From the NCBI GenBank assembly GCA_019925095.2, contig CM034415.1, forward strand, positions 12,010,833 to 12,074,832: a stretch of DNA of 64,000 nt. The letters are read 5' to 3'. The position numbers and the translations under genes were made by a program. Shown in pieces: positions 31,421 to 43,000 of this stretch; within the stretch, counting starts at the first letter, position 1; each line of letters opens with the position of its first letter. The stretch is from Dendrolimus kikuchii (lineage: Eukaryota; Arthropoda; Insecta; Lepidoptera; Lasiocampidae). Below the pieces are notes generated by a model. That model was not told the DNA's origin and made no database searches. It saw only the letters and a list, made by a program, of their open reading frames with translations.

Positions 31421-34400
31421 AGCGACTTCTTTCTACAACGGAAACGGAAACGACGTCATTTATCGGAATAAAAAGTATCCTAAGTTACGCCGCGGAATAT
31501 AAGCCAGCTCTGCGTAGAGTATCATTCATACACGATGAGTAGTTTTCAAAAAAGATGCGGTCGCAGCGTCATCTTTTTCGTCTATCCCTCGGAAACGACG
31601 TCATTTATCGGGATAAAAAGTATCCTAAGTTACACCCCGGGATATAAGCCAGCTCTGCGTAGAGTATCATTCATACACGATGAGTAGTTTTCAAAAAAGA
31701 TGCGGTCGCAGCGTCATCTTTTTCGTCTATCCCTCGGAAACGACGTCATTTATCGGGATAAAAAGTATCCTAAGTTACACCCCGGGATATAAGCCAGCTC
31801 TGCGTAGAGTATCATTCATACACGATGAGTAGTTTTCAAAAAAGATGCGGTCGCAGCGTCATCTTTTTCGTCTATCCCTCGGAAACGACGTCATTTATCG
31901 GGATAAAAAGTATCCTAAGTTACACCCCGGGATATAAGCCAGCTCTGCGTAGAGTATCATTCATACACGATGAGTAGTTTTCAAAAAAGATGCGGTCGCA
32001 GCGTCATCTTTTTCGTCTATCCCTCGGAAACGACGTCATTTATCGGGATAAAAAGTATCCTAAGTTACACCCCGGGATATAAGCCAGCTCTGCGTAGAGT
32101 ATCATTCATACACGATGAGTAGTTTTCAAAAAAGATGCGGTGGCAGCGTCATCTTTTTCGTCTATCCCTCGGAAACGACGTCATTTATCGGGATAAAAAG
32201 TATCCTAAGTTACACCCCGGGATATAAGCCAGCTCTGCGTAGAGTATCATTCATACACGATGAGTAGTTTTCAAAAAAGATGCGGTCGCAGCGTCATCTT
32301 TTTCGTCTATCCCTCGGAAATGACGTCATTTATCGGGATAAAAAGTATCCTAAGTTACACCCCGGGATATAAGCCAGCTCTGCGTAGAGTATCATTCATA
32401 CACGATGAGTAGTTTTCAAAAAAGATGCGGTCGCAGCGTCATCTTTTTCGTCTATCCCTCGGAAACGACGTCATTTATCGGGATAAAAAGTATCCTAAGT
32501 TACACCCCGGGATATAAGCCAGCTCTGCGTAGAGTATCATTCATACACGATGAGTAGTTTTCAAAAAAGATGCGGTCGCAGCGTCATCTTTTTCGTCTAT
32601 CCCTCGGAAACGACGTCATTTATCGGGATAAAAAGTATCCTAAGTTACACCCCGGGATATAAGCCAGCTCTGCGTAGAGTATCATTCATACACGATGAGT
32701 AGTTTTCAAAAAAGATGCGGTCGCAGCGTCATCTTTTTCGTCTATCCCTCGGAAACGACGTCATTTATCGGGATAAAAAGTATCCTAAGTTACACCCCGG
32801 GATATAAGCCAGCTCTGCGTAGAGTATTATTCATACACGATGAGTAGTTTTCAAAAAAGATGCGGTCGCAGCGTCATCTTTTTCGTCTATCCCTCGGAAA
32901 CGACGTCATTTATCGGGATAAAAGTGTTCTAAGTTACACCCCGGGATATAAGCCAGCTCTGCGTAGAGTATCATTCATACACGATGAGTAGTTTTCAAAA
33001 AAGATGCGGTCGCAGCGTCATCTTTTTCGTCTATCCCTCGGAAACGACGTCATTTATCGGGATAAAAAGTATCCTAAGTTACACCCCGGGATATAAGCCA
33101 GCTCTGCGTAGAGTATCATTCATACACGATGAGTAGTTTTCAAAAAAGATGCGGTCGCAGCGTCATCTTTTTCGTCTATCCCTCGGAAACGACGTCATTT
33201 ATCGGGATAAAAAGTATCCTAAGTTACACCCCGGGATATAAGCCAGCTCTGCGTAGAGTATCATTCATACACGATGAGTAGTTTTCAAAAAAGATGCGGT
33301 CGCAGCGTCATCTTTTTCGTCTATCCCTCGGAAACGACGTCATTTATCGGGATAAAAAGTGTCCTAAGTTACACCCCGGGATATAAGCCAGCTCTGCGTA
33401 GAGTATCATTCATACACGATGAGTAGTTTTCAAAAAAGATGCGGTCGCAGCGTCATCTTTTTCGTCTATCCCTCGGAAACGACGTCATTTATCGGGATAA
33501 AAAGTGTCCTAAGTTACACCCCGGGATATAAGCCAGCTCTGCGTAGAGTATCATTCATACACGATGAGTAGTTTTCAAAAAAGATGTGGTCGCAGCGTCA
33601 TCTTTTTCGTCTATCCCTCGGAAACGACGTCATTTATCGGGATAAAAAGTGTCCTAAGTTACACCCCGGGATATAAGCCAGCTCTGCGTAGAGTATCATT
33701 CATACACGATGAGTAGTTTTCAAAAAAGATGCGGTCGCAGCGTCATCTTTTTCGTCTATCCCTCGGAAACGACGTCATTTATCGGGATAAAAAGTGTCCT
33801 AAGTTACACCCCGGGATATAAGCCAGCTCTGCGTAGAGTATCATTCATACACGATGAGTAGTTTTCAAAAAAGATGCGGTCGCAGCGTCATTTTTTTCGT
33901 CTATCCCTCGGAAACGACGTCATTTATCGGGATAAAAGTATTCTAAGTTACACCCTGGGATATAAGCCAGCTCTGCGTAGAGTATCATTCATACACGATG
34001 AGTAGTTTTCAAAAAAGATGCGGTCGCAGCGTCATCTTTTTCGTCTATCCCTCGGAAACGACGTCATTTATCGGGATAAAAGTATTCTAAGTTACACCCT
34101 GGGATATAAGCCAGCTCTGCGTAGAGTATCATTCATACACGATGAGTAGTTTTCAAAAAAGATGCGGTCGCAGCGTCATCTTTTTCGTCTATCCCTCGGA
34201 AACGACGTCATTTATCGGGATAAAAAGTATCCTAAGTTACACCCCGGGATATAAGCCAGCTCTGCGTAGAGTATCATTCATACACGATGAGTAGTTTTCA
34301 AAAAAGATGTGGTCGCAGCGTCATCTTTTTCGTCTATCCCTCGGAAACGACGTCATTTATCGGGATAAAAGTATTCTAAGTTACACCCCGGGATATAAGC

Positions 34401-37400
34401 CAGCTCTGCGTAGAGTATCATTCATACACGATGAGTAGTTTTCAAAAAAGATGCGGTCGCAGCGTCATCTTTTTCGTCTATCCCTCGGAAACGACGTCAT
34501 TTATCGGGATAAAAAGTATCCTAAGTTACACCCCGGGATATAAGCAAGCTCTGCGTAGAGTATCATTCATACACGATGAGTAGTTTTCAAAAAAGATGCG
34601 GTCGCAGCGTCATCTTTTTCGTCTATCCCTCGGAAACGACGTCATTTATCGGGATAAAAAGTATCCTAAGTTACACCCCGGGATATAAGCCAGCTCTGCG
34701 TAGAGTATCATTCATACACGATGAGTAGTTTTCAAAAAAGATGCGGTCGCAGCGTCATCTTTTTCGTCTATCCCTCGGAAACGACGTCATTTATCGGGAT
34801 AAAAAGTATCCTAAGTTACACCCCGGGATATAAGCCAGCTCTGCGTAGAGTATCATTCATACACGATGAGTAGTTTTCAAAAAAGATGCGGTCGCAGCGT
34901 CATCTTTTTCGTCTATCCCTCGGAAACGACGTCATTTATCGGGATAAAAAGTATCCTAAGTTACACCCCGGGATATAAGCCAGCTCTGCGTAGAGTATCA
35001 TTCATACACGATGAGTAGTTTTCAAAAAAGATGCGGTCGCAGCGTCATCTTTTTCGTCTATCCCTCGGAAATGACGTCATTTATCGGGATAAAAAGTATC
35101 CTAAGTTACACCCCGGGATATAAGCCAGCTCTGCGTAGAGTATCATTCATACACGATGAGTAGTTTTCAAAAAAGATGCGGTCGCAGCGTCATCTTTTTC
35201 GTCTATCCCTCGGAAACGACGTCATTTATCGGGATAAAAAGTATCCTAAGTTACACCCCGGGATATAAGCCAGCTCTGCGTAGAGTATCATTCATACACG
35301 ATGAGTAGTTTTCAAAAAAGATGCGGTCGCAGCGTCATCTTTTTCGTCTATCCCTCGGAAACGACGTCATTTATCGGGATAAAAAGTATCCTAAGTTACA
35401 CCCCGGGATATAAGCCAGCTCTGCGTAGAGTATCATTCATACACGATGAGTAGTTTTCAAAAAAGATGCGGTCGCAGCGTCATCTTTTTCGTCTATCCCT
35501 CGGAAACGACGTCATTTATCGGGATAAAAAGTATCCTAAGTTACACCCCGGGATATAAGCCAGCTCTGCGTAGAGTATTATTCATACACGATGAGTAGTT
35601 TTCAAAAAAGATGCGGTCGCAGCGTCATCTTTTTCGTCTATCCCTCGGAAACGACGTCATTTATCGGGATAAAAGTGTTCTAAGTTACACCCCGGGATAT
35701 AAGCCAGCTCTGCGTAGAGTATCATTCATACACGATGAGTAGTTTTCAAAAAAGATGCGGTCGCAGCGTCATCTTTTTCGTCTATCCCTCGGAAACGACG
35801 TCATTTATCGGGATAAAAAGTATCCTAAGTTACACCCCGGGATATAAGCCAGCTCTGCGTAGAGTATCATTCATACACGATGAGTAGTTTTCAAAAAAGA
35901 TGCGGTCGCAGCGTCATCTTTTTCGTCTATCCCTCGGAAACGACGTCATTTATCGGGATAAAAAGTATCCTAAGTTACACCCCGGGATATAAGCCAGCTC
36001 TGCGTAGAGTATCATTCATACACGATGAGTAGTTTTCAAAAAAGATGCGGTCGCAGCGTCATCTTTTTCGTCTATCCCTCGGAAACGACGTCATTTATCG
36101 GGATAAAAAGTATCCTAAGTTACACCCCGGGATATAAGCCAGCTCTGCGTAGAGTATCATTCATACACGATGAGTAGTTTTCAAAAAAGATGCGGTCGCA
36201 GCGTCATCTTTTTCGTCTATCCCTCGGAAACGACGTCATTTATCGGGATAAAAAGTGTCCTAAGTTACACCCCGGGATATAAGCCAGCTCTGCGTAGAGT
36301 ATCATTCATACACGATGAGTAGTTTTCAAAAAAGATGCGGTCGCAGCGTCATCTTTTTCGTCTATCCCTCGGAAACGACGTCATTTATCGGGATAAAAAG
36401 TGTCCTAAGTTACACCCCGGGATATAAGCCAGCTCTGCGTAGAGTATCATTCATACACGATGAGTAGTTTTCAAAAAAGATGTGGTCGCAGCGTCATCTT
36501 TTTCGTCTATCCCTCGGAAACGACGTCATTTATCGGGATAAAAAGTGTCCTAAGTTACACCCCGGGATATAAGCCAGCTCTGCGTAGAGTATCATTCATA
36601 CACGATGAGTAGTTTTCAAAAAAGATGCGGTCGCAGCGTCATCTTTTTCGTCTATCCCTCGGAAACGACGTCATTTATCGGGATAAAAAGTGTCCTAAGT
36701 TACACCCCGGGATATAAGCCAGCTCTGCGTAGAGTATCATTCATACACGATGAGTAGTTTTCAAAAAAGATGCGGTCGCAGCGTCATTTTTTTCGTCTAT
36801 CCCTCGGAAACGACGTCATTTATCGGGATAAAAGTATTCTAAGTTACACCCTGGGATATAAGCCAGCTCTGCGTAGAGTATCATTCATACACGATGAGTA
36901 GTTTTCAAAAAAGATGCGGTCGCAGCGTCATCTTTTTCGTCTATCCCTCGGAAACGACGTCATTTATCGGGATAAAAGTATTCTAAGTTACACCCTGGGA
37001 TATAAGCCAGCTCTGCGTAGAGTATCATTCATACACGATGAGTAGTTTTCAAAAAAGATGCGGTCGCAGCGTCATCTTTTTCGTCTATCCCTCGGAAACG
37101 ACGTCATTTATCGGGATAAAAAGTATCCTAAGTTACACCCCGGGATATAAGCCAGCTCTGCGTAGAGTATCATTCATACACGATGAGTAGTTTTCAAAAA
37201 AGATGTGGTCGCAGCGTCATCTTTTTCGTCTATCCCTCGGAAACGACGTCATTTATCGGGATAAAAGTATTCTAAGTTACACCCCGGGATATAAGCCAGC
37301 TCTGCGTAGAGTATCATTCATACACGATGAGTAGTTTTCAAAAAAGATGCGGTCGCAGCGTCATCTTTTTCGTCTATCCCTCGGAAACGACGTCATTTAT

Positions 37401-39480
37401 CGGGATAAAAAGTATCCTAAGTTACACCCCGGGATATAAGCCAGCTCTGCGTAGAGTATCATTCATACACGATGAGTAGTTTTCAAAAAAGATGCGGTCG
37501 CAGCGTCATCTTTTTCGTCTATCCCTCGGAAACGACGTCATTTATCGGGATAAAAAGTATCCTAAGTTACACCCCGGGATATAAGCCAGCTCTGCGTAGA
37601 GTATCATTCATACACGATGAGTAGTTTTCAAAAAAGATGCGGTCGCAGCGTCATCTTTTTCGTCTATCCCTCGGAAACGACGTCATTTATCGGGATAAAA
37701 AGTATCCTAAGTTACACCCCGGGATATAAGCCAGCTCTGCGTAGAGTATCATTCATACACGATGAGTAGTTTTCAAAAAAGATGCGGTCGCAGCGTCATC
37801 TTTTTCGTCTATCCCTCGGAAACGACGTCATTTATCGGGATAAAAAGTATCCTAAGTTACACCCCGGGATATAAGCCAGCTCTGCGTAGAGTATCATTCA
37901 TACACGATGAGTAGTTTTCAAAAAAGATGCGGTCGCAGCGTCATCTTTTTCGTCTATCCCTCGGAAACGACGTCATTTATCGGGATAAAAAGTATCCTAA
38001 GTTACACCCCGGGATATAAGCCAGCTCTGCGTAGAGTATCATTCATACACGATGAGTAGTTTTCAAAAAAGATGTGGTCGCAGCGTCATCTTTTTCGTCT
38101 ATCCCTCGGAAACGACGTCATTTATCGGGATAAAAGTATTCTAAGTTACACCCCGGGATATAAGCCAGCTCTGCGTAGAGTATTATTCATACACGATGAG
38201 TAGTTTTCAAAAAAGATGTGGTCGCAGCGTCATCTTTTTCGTCTATCCCTCGGAAACGACGTCATTTATCGGGATAAAAGTATTCTAAGTTACACCCCGG
38301 GATATAAGCCAGCTCTGCGTAGAGTATCATTCATACACGATGAGTAGTTTTCAAAAAAGATGCGGTCGCAGCGTCATCTTTTTCGTCTATCCCTCGGAAA
38401 CGACGTCATTTATCGGGATAAAAAGTATCCTAAGTTACACCCCGGGATATAAGCCAGCTCTGCGTAGAGTATCATTCATACACGATGAGTAGTTTTCAAA
38501 AAAGATGCGGTCGCAGCGTCATCTTTTTCGTCTATCCCTCGGAAACGACGTCATTTATCGGGATAAAAAGTATCCTAAGTTACACCCCGGGATATAAGCC
38601 AGCTCTGCGTAGAGTATCATTCATACACGATGAGTAGTTTTCAAAAAAGATGTGGTCGCAGCGTCATCTTTTTCGTCTATCCCTCGGAAACGACGTCATT
38701 TATCGGGATAAAAGTATTCTAAGTTACACCCCGGGATATAAGCCAGCTCTGCGTAGAGTATTATTCATACACGATGAGTAGTTTTCAAAAAAGATGTGGT
38801 CGCAGCGTCATCTTTTTCGTCTATCCCTCGGAAACGACGTCATTTATCGGGATAAAAGTATTCTAAGTTACACCCCGGGATATAAGCCAGCTCTGCGTAG
38901 AGTATCATTCATACACGATGAGTAGTTTTCAAAAAAGATGTGGTCGCAGCGTCATCTTTTTCGTCTATCCCTCGGAAACGACGTCATTTATCGGGATAAA
39001 AATATTCTAAGTTACACCCCGGGATATAAGCCAGCTCTGCGTAGAGTATTATTCATACACGATGAGTAGTTTTCAAAAAAGATGTGGTCGCAGCGTCATC
39101 TTTTTCGTCTATCCCTCGGAAACGACGTCATTTATCGGGATAAAAGTATTCTAAGTTACACCCCGGGATATAAGCCAGCTCTGCGTAGAGTATCATTCAT
39201 ACACGATGAGTAGTTTTCAAAAAAGATGTGGTCGCAGCGTCATCTTTTTCGTCTATCCCTCGGAAACGACGTCATTTATCGGGATAAAAGTATTCTAAGT
39301 TACACCCTGGGATATAAGCCAGCTCTGCGTAGAGTTTCATTCATACACGATCAGTAGTTTTCAAATAAGATGCGGTCGTAGCGTCGTCTTTTTCGTCTAT
39401 CCCTCGGAAACGACGTCACTTATCGGGATAAAAAGTATCCTAAGTTACGCCCCGGGATATAAGCCAGCTCTATTAGAGTT
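31421..39480. repeat. 145-bp satellite array, about 56 monomers
   Basis: Monomers begin at 31446, 31591, 31736 and so on to 39406 if GGAAACGACGTCATT is taken as the start. Units are 145 bp, except 15 units of 144 bp with one base lost in the GGGATAAAAAGT run. The monomers are almost identical, with recurring variants (GATGTGG for GATGCGG, GTGTCC for GTATCC, TATTATTC for TATCATTC). Each unit contains a CGACGTCAT site and a short hairpin (AAAAAGATG ... CATCTTTTT). No frame persists, because 145 is not a multiple of 3. The array fills the interval between the two host genes. Confidence 0.97.
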
Positions 39481-39545
39481 TCGTTTAAATTCATTCAGTA
39501 ATATTCAAGTGATGCTCTGACAGACAAACAGACAAAAGTTCTGAA
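39481..39545 (+). repeat. unamplified tail of the element that gave the satellite
   Basis: After the last monomer, the sequence runs on into GACAGACAAACAGACAAAAG, a typical 3' end of lepidopteran dispersed elements, which is not present in the inner monomers. Confidence 0.55.
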
Positions 39546-39675
39546 TTAGCCCCCCTTATTTATTTCACATTTTTAAAGGCATTGTAGGGTAACTAGGATA
39601 GCTCACGACCGCTTAGCGGACTTGACATTATTAAAGTAAGATTTTTCACAGAAAGAACTATTTAGTTAGTTATTT

Positions 39676-39681
39676 TTTATT
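39676..39681 (-). promoter_or_regulatory. candidate poly(A) signal of the LRR gene
   Basis: AATAAA on the minus strand, about 121 bp past the stop codon at 39802. It supports a real gene end before the satellite. Confidence 0.45.
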
Positions 39682-39801
39682 TGAATATGATAGATTGGAA
39701 TAATTGTACAATGTGGTATTTGTATTGATAAGCATTAACACAGCTTCTGCGACACCCTTTCTTGCGCCTTCTGTACAGTTGGAGACAGACGGACATTTGA
39801 C

Positions 39802-40089
39802 CTAGCACACGGAGTCACCCAAGGAGAGTCGGGTCAGACCGGTCCCTTGGAGCCAGGTGGGGGCATTGCATCGAGCACTCTCGGGGGAGTTTTGGGTGTG
39901 GTTGGAGGATGTCGCGAGTTTGACAAAGGAATATATCTCGCAATCACATTTCAAAGGGTTTTGGTCCAGGGTGAAGTACGCAGGAGTTTTCTGTTGCGGA
40001 ATCGATAATGAGTCCAGGAAAATGGTGCTGATGTTGTTGTTGCGCAAATCCACCGTCATGTGCTTACCCACGAACGGATCGTCGTTAGA
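39802..40089 (-). CDS. LRR gene exon 8 (C-terminal cap and stop)
   Basis: 288 bp from acceptor GTCTTTTCAG to TAG at 39804-39802. It encodes MTVDLRNNNISTIF and a cap NPLKCDCE ... ARCNAPTWLQG ... GDSVC. The protein ends on the last cap Cys. Confidence 0.88.
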   Translation of the reverse strand, partial: SNDDPFVGKHMTVDLRNNNISTIFLDSLSIPQQKTPAYFTLDQNPLKCDCEIYSFVKLATSSNHTQNSPESARCNAPTWLQGTGLTRLSLGDSVC

Positions 40090-43000
40090 CTGAAAAGACA
40101 AGCAATTGTTTATATATTCATCTGTTTAATAGCGTAATAAAGATTTAGGGCCGCTTGCATAAAGTTGCTTAAATTTATTTAAGAAACACAAAACGTATTT
40201 AACACCCTTAAATACAATTAGCGTCTTGCACAACGCAAAAATTGCCCCTAAATATGTTTAAAGAACTGTCAATACGTTTTGTGTAAAACGTATTTAGGCA
40301 GTTTAATATGATTAACTAATTTTATTTAAAGACGATAGTTATGCAAGCGGCCCTTAGATTACATTAGATTTAAAAAAGCGTCTTAAATAGCGCATAGGAG
40401 CGAAATGTCTTGACACTAATATTTCATAAATGTTCGGCAAATCTCTAAACAATTCTTAATAAACTGAAAACGAGTTGGACATAACACTTTAACTATTCGG
40501 CTTTGGCTAAAATGGCGACGGTACATGTTTATAGGTGACGGGACTTTCCATCAGGTGGACTGTCAGCCAATGTGCCTACCAGCAAACACGATTTTAGTAA
40601 AAAAAAATGGACTCACATTCGACTGTGACATGATGTGGCGTGAGGGGTTCGGTTCGGTGGGCACCAAAGACCAGATTTGGCAGACGTCTTCAATGAATTT
40701 ATCCAGGATCTGCATCCTTATGATCCCGTCCTTGATGCAGTATACGGTCCCGTAGTACTCTTTGTTCTTCTCTTCGGGAGTCAGCAGGCCCAGTGGCGCC
40801 CCCTGGAACGCCGTCGCACCTATCTGCGTCAGCTTGTTGTTAGCCACCGACAGAGTGTGCAAGCTGGTCAGGGCCGAGAACAGCGCGCTGCAAGGGGAGG
40901 GTTAAACGGTCACAGCGCAATGAATAAGTTTACAAACTCGTGTTGCCCACTTGCCTCGCCACTGTCCTGCACGCTGCCGTAACAGTGGGCGCACTGTGAA
41001 CAAGGGGTAAGTCGAAGAAACGAAGGGTAAAGCACGAAAAAGTACTTAATAAGTCACTCGAAGGATTCTGTTGAAACAGACTTTGTTCAAGCTACTTTAG
41101 TTTCTTCCATTGAAAGTAGAATTTTCAAGAACGACAATCGCTCACTAAATACCTTGGCTCCAACTGTGATTGCAGAATGTGTTACGAGTTACGTTTCTTA
41201 CTAGACCATTGCCGGGTCTTCTTCCTCCGTGGTCTGAAAATTTTTAAGTAATAACTTCTTATGAGAGGGTAAACCACTTCGTTATGGCATCAGTCTGTCT
41301 GGCTTCCCTTTCACGCGCACGGCAGCGGTAGGCAGGCTCCTCCTCTCTCACTCTAACCCACAGCGTTAGCCGTATTTCGGACAAGCGCTTCCCCCTCTTT
41401 CTACTCAGTGTTTAGTGCGCGAGGGACATATACTGTCGACATTTAAACGGTTCCAATTACATTAGTTTAAGTCATAATTTTTTTTTTGCAGGAAAGTACT
41501 TATATAAGTATATTTTAATGAGACCAAAAACTAGCATAAAGCGGTGCTTTAGGAGGGCTCACGAAGTGTTCTTCTTAATCATCATTATCCGAGCGTTAAA
41601 TCCCGGTTGCGTTCGAAGAGTTTATTCCGATGCGCAGATCCGCTTTACTACTTTTTCTACTCCACTTCGCGCGGTCTTCAGCATCACCCGCTTTGAAACC
41701 ATTGGTACGCATGTCATCCTTCACAACGTCAAGGCAACATTTCTTAGGCCTTCCTCTTCGATCGGGACCTGGCGGAGGCGGCATGACTAGACAGTTGTTC
41801 CCCACATAATTAGCCGGTCTCCGTAAACGTGGCCGTACCAGAGTAAGCGACGCTCTTGTAGATTGTCTGCTACGTCACGGACATGTAGATTGCAGCGGTC
41901 TTTCCGCGTCACTCCACACAACCATTGCAACATATTACTCTCCATGACACGCAGTGCTTGCTTGTGTTGCTCATGTACATGCCACGCTGCACTGCCATGC
42001 AAAAGGACAGGCCTCATGATGAATTTATAGACCTGTCTTTTTATTTTAACCGGCATTTTGGGGTCACAAATGACACCTCACGCCACTGGGCCCAAGATGC
42101 TGAGATACCCTCGACGCGGTGGTCGATATCCTCGGATACGCTAAGTACAGATACCAAGTATTTCATCTTCCCTTGCCTTCATCAAGCAGCCACCATCTAA
42201 TTTGGCGTCGGCAATGCTGCTCAACGGGTTTGTCTTTGGGTTTTACGCAATGGTCCATGACAAGGAGACGGTGTTGTGCAGTGAGACTCTCTCCGGGTAT
42301 GACCTTGCAGTTGACTGCTTTGCCGATGTGGTGTCTCCTGGTGAGTAGGTAGTCGATCTGGGTAACATGCCTTCCGCTTCTCCCACGAATTTTTCTACTT
42401 GTGATATTTAGTTAATTATTTATTTGCGTTTAACAAAAAAAAAATGCAGCGTATTTTTAACTAAACAACATTCTGTTATACAACAGATATACAATGCAAA
42501 AGTGGATGGATGCAGAAGTCGTGGAAGGCCACGACACACCTTCCATGATCAAATTGATCGTGTACTAGCGGAGGGTGATGTCAGGAGCCTTAAGAACAGA
42601 CGAGCGTGCATGACAAGAGTTATGAATGTCAAAGAAGCAAGTGAGGTGTGTAAGAATGGGCCTAAATGGCGCTCTGTTGTTCGTGCCTACCCCGCAAGGG
42701 AACTGGCGTGAAGTTATGTATGTATGTATGTAACATTCCGTTTACATCGATAATAGTACTTTACTTTTCGAATAGATGGCTTTGGTAGTAACAGGCCAGT
42801 TGATATGTATTTGATTTTAACACTTGTATTTGATTTTAAAATATAAATTAAAACAATATATTTATGATCTAGAAATAATTTGGAAAGTGCGATAGTTTCT
42901 CAGTAAAGTGTACCAAAAAAATGCATAGATTTTAGGATAGTGTAATAATAATAGATTCCACTCACTCGGGGAAGATCTCCAGCTGATTAGAGGAAAGGTA

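Noticed and set aside
31421..39480. CRISPR-like array
   Set aside because: The 145-bp units are near-identical over their full length with no variable spacers; it is a eukaryotic satellite.
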